This document shows positions 5,784 through 6,508 of a stretch of 6,508 nucleotides of DNA, one piece after another. Source of the DNA: Novosphingobium sp. UBA1948 (lineage in GTDB: Bacteria; Pseudomonadota; Alphaproteobacteria; Sphingomonadales; Sphingomonadaceae); NCBI GenBank assembly GCA_002336765.1, contig DDES01000166.1, positions 1-6,508 of the forward strand, read 5' to 3'. The translations under genes were made by a program, and so were the position numbers. The number at the start of each line of letters is the position of its first letter. Position 1 is the first letter of the stretch. Below the pieces are notes generated by a model. The model did not search any database, had not been told where the DNA came from, and saw nothing but the letters and a program-made list of their open reading frames with translations.

Positions 5784-6508
5784 TTAAGGCGCGGTACTGG
5801 CTGCCGCGCTGGCAGCGGCGGCGGGATTTTGCGCCACCGGACTGGCTTGCTCGATGGCATGGCCCGCGCTGTCTTTCAGCAATTTGGGTTCGAGCAGCGC
5901 GGCGGTGTCCAGCGCGTCCAGCCCGTGCATCGCCTCGGCATAGCGCTCCGCATCGGCGATCCATTGGGCGGCGGCCTTGGCGCCGGGCAACAGGCGCACA
6001 TCGGCAATCGCGTCCTCGATCTTGCCTTCCTTCAGGCACAGGCGGGCATGGTCCAGCCGCACCTTGGGGCTGGGCGCATTGCCGCCCGACGAGGAATGCA
6101 GCACAAACAGGCCCGACAGGTCGCGCTTGATCTTGGACCAGCTCGATTGCTCGTCCGGCCCGACCAGTTGCGGGGCCAGCACCTCGAATTGCGTGGCGAG
6201 GCGGTCATGCGTGACGGGCTGGCGGGCGAAGGCGATCAGGCCGTTCACCACATTGGGCAGCGCCGTGCCGAAGCGCAGCCTGAGCTGGCCCTCGAGATAG
6301 CCCAGAGGCTTGCCCGATTCGATGGCGCGGCGCGTGGCAAAGGCGGCCAGCAAAGCCTCGGCGCGGCCTGCCTGCGCGGCGGCCACGGCGCTGTCGGCCT
6401 GAATGCGGGCGAGGCGTTGCTCCATCTCGCCCACGCGGGCCAGCGTGGTGGCATCGAGCGTCGGGGCAGGAGCGGGGGCGGCCACCGGCGTGGGCTTGTG
6501 CCCGAAAC
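5784..6508 (-). CDS. Mic60/mitofilin-like (COG4223-type) membrane protein, C-terminal part (N-terminus off the right edge)
   Basis: 240 residues are visible and the frame is open through the right edge, so the true start is outside. A GTG at 6485 is in frame but lies in a Pro/Ala-rich linker and is not a convincing start. After the linker comes a helical, coiled-coil-like stretch (EMEQRLARIQADSAVAAAQA). The globular part contains GYLEGQLRLRFG, PVTHDRLATQFEVLAPQL and a helical pair with KVRLDHARLCLKEGKIEDAI, LLPGAKAAAQWIADAERY and LDALDTAAL. This L..G.i..Ai....LPG.A...W...A order matches the C-terminal mitofilin signature of alphaproteobacterial Mic60 proteins. These are usually anchored by one N-terminal membrane helix and often follow heme synthesis genes such as hemD. 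An Ala/Pro/Ser-rich tail ends at the TAA at 5784. The expected role is inner-membrane shaping and contact with the outer membrane. The assignment rests on motif pattern alone. Confidence 0.72.
   Translation of the reverse strand, partial: FGHKPTPVAAPAPAPTLDATTLARVGEMEQRLARIQADSAVAAAQAGRAEALLAAFATRRAIESGKPLGYLEGQLRLRFGTALPNVVNGLIAFARQPVTHDRLATQFEVLAPQLVGPDEQSSWSKIKRDLSGLFVLHSSSGGNAPSPKVRLDHARLCLKEGKIEDAIADVRLLPGAKAAAQWIADAERYAEAMHGLDALDTAALLEPKLLKDSAGHAIEQASPVAQNPAAAASAAASTAP

Noticed and set aside
5707..6039. Minus-strand frame ending in MTDYALADS
   Set aside because: It overlaps the Mic60-like gene in another frame and only becomes protein-like where it crosses the hairpin at 5725-5760. No independent support.

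Overview
The window looks like chromosomal DNA of a GC-rich alphaproteobacterium, most likely a sphingomonad (Sphingomonas/Novosphingobium-like). This is inferred from the very G/C-rich third codon positions, a phosphatase with the complete residue set of the Sphingomonas/Flavobacterium PafA-SPAP type, a UbiH/COQ6-type ubiquinone hydroxylase, and a C-terminal piece of a bacterial Mic60/mitofilin-like protein. No rRNA, tRNA, CRISPR array, transposase or integrase was seen.

Layout. (1) 1-1604, minus strand: a DsbD/ScsB-family transmembrane disulfide reductase with signal peptide, periplasmic N-terminal region and membrane core. Its C-terminal end, probably with a thioredoxin domain, lies off the left edge. 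(2) 1605-1723: a 119-bp divergent control region with two near-identical CGTTTCARAC half-sites and a ribosome binding site for each flanking gene. (3) 1724-3421, plus strand: an exported PafA-type alkaline phosphatase, best started at a GTG. (4) 3421-4677, plus strand: a UbiH/UbiF/COQ6-type FAD monooxygenase whose possible ATG overlaps the phosphatase stop codon (TGATG), so the two are probably co-transcribed. (5) 4678-5783: a compositionally different segment with two small divergent genes, a secreted four-cysteine protein of unknown function (minus) and a DUF4279-like protein (plus). It ends in a strong hairpin, and an 11-bp inverted repeat sits at its two edges. (6) 5784-6508, minus strand: the C-terminal part of a Mic60/mitofilin-like (COG4223-type) membrane protein, open at the right edge.

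How the genes work together. Most of the products act in or on the cell envelope. The phosphatase carries six cysteines and is transcribed divergently from a disulfide reductase that supplies electrons to periplasmic disulfide-handling proteins. The monooxygenase serves quinone synthesis, and the Mic60-like protein shapes or scaffolds the inner membrane. The two genes in the middle segment have no visible link to these functions. They look like an accessory insertion between two convergent core genes, although no mobility gene or target duplication is visible to prove it.
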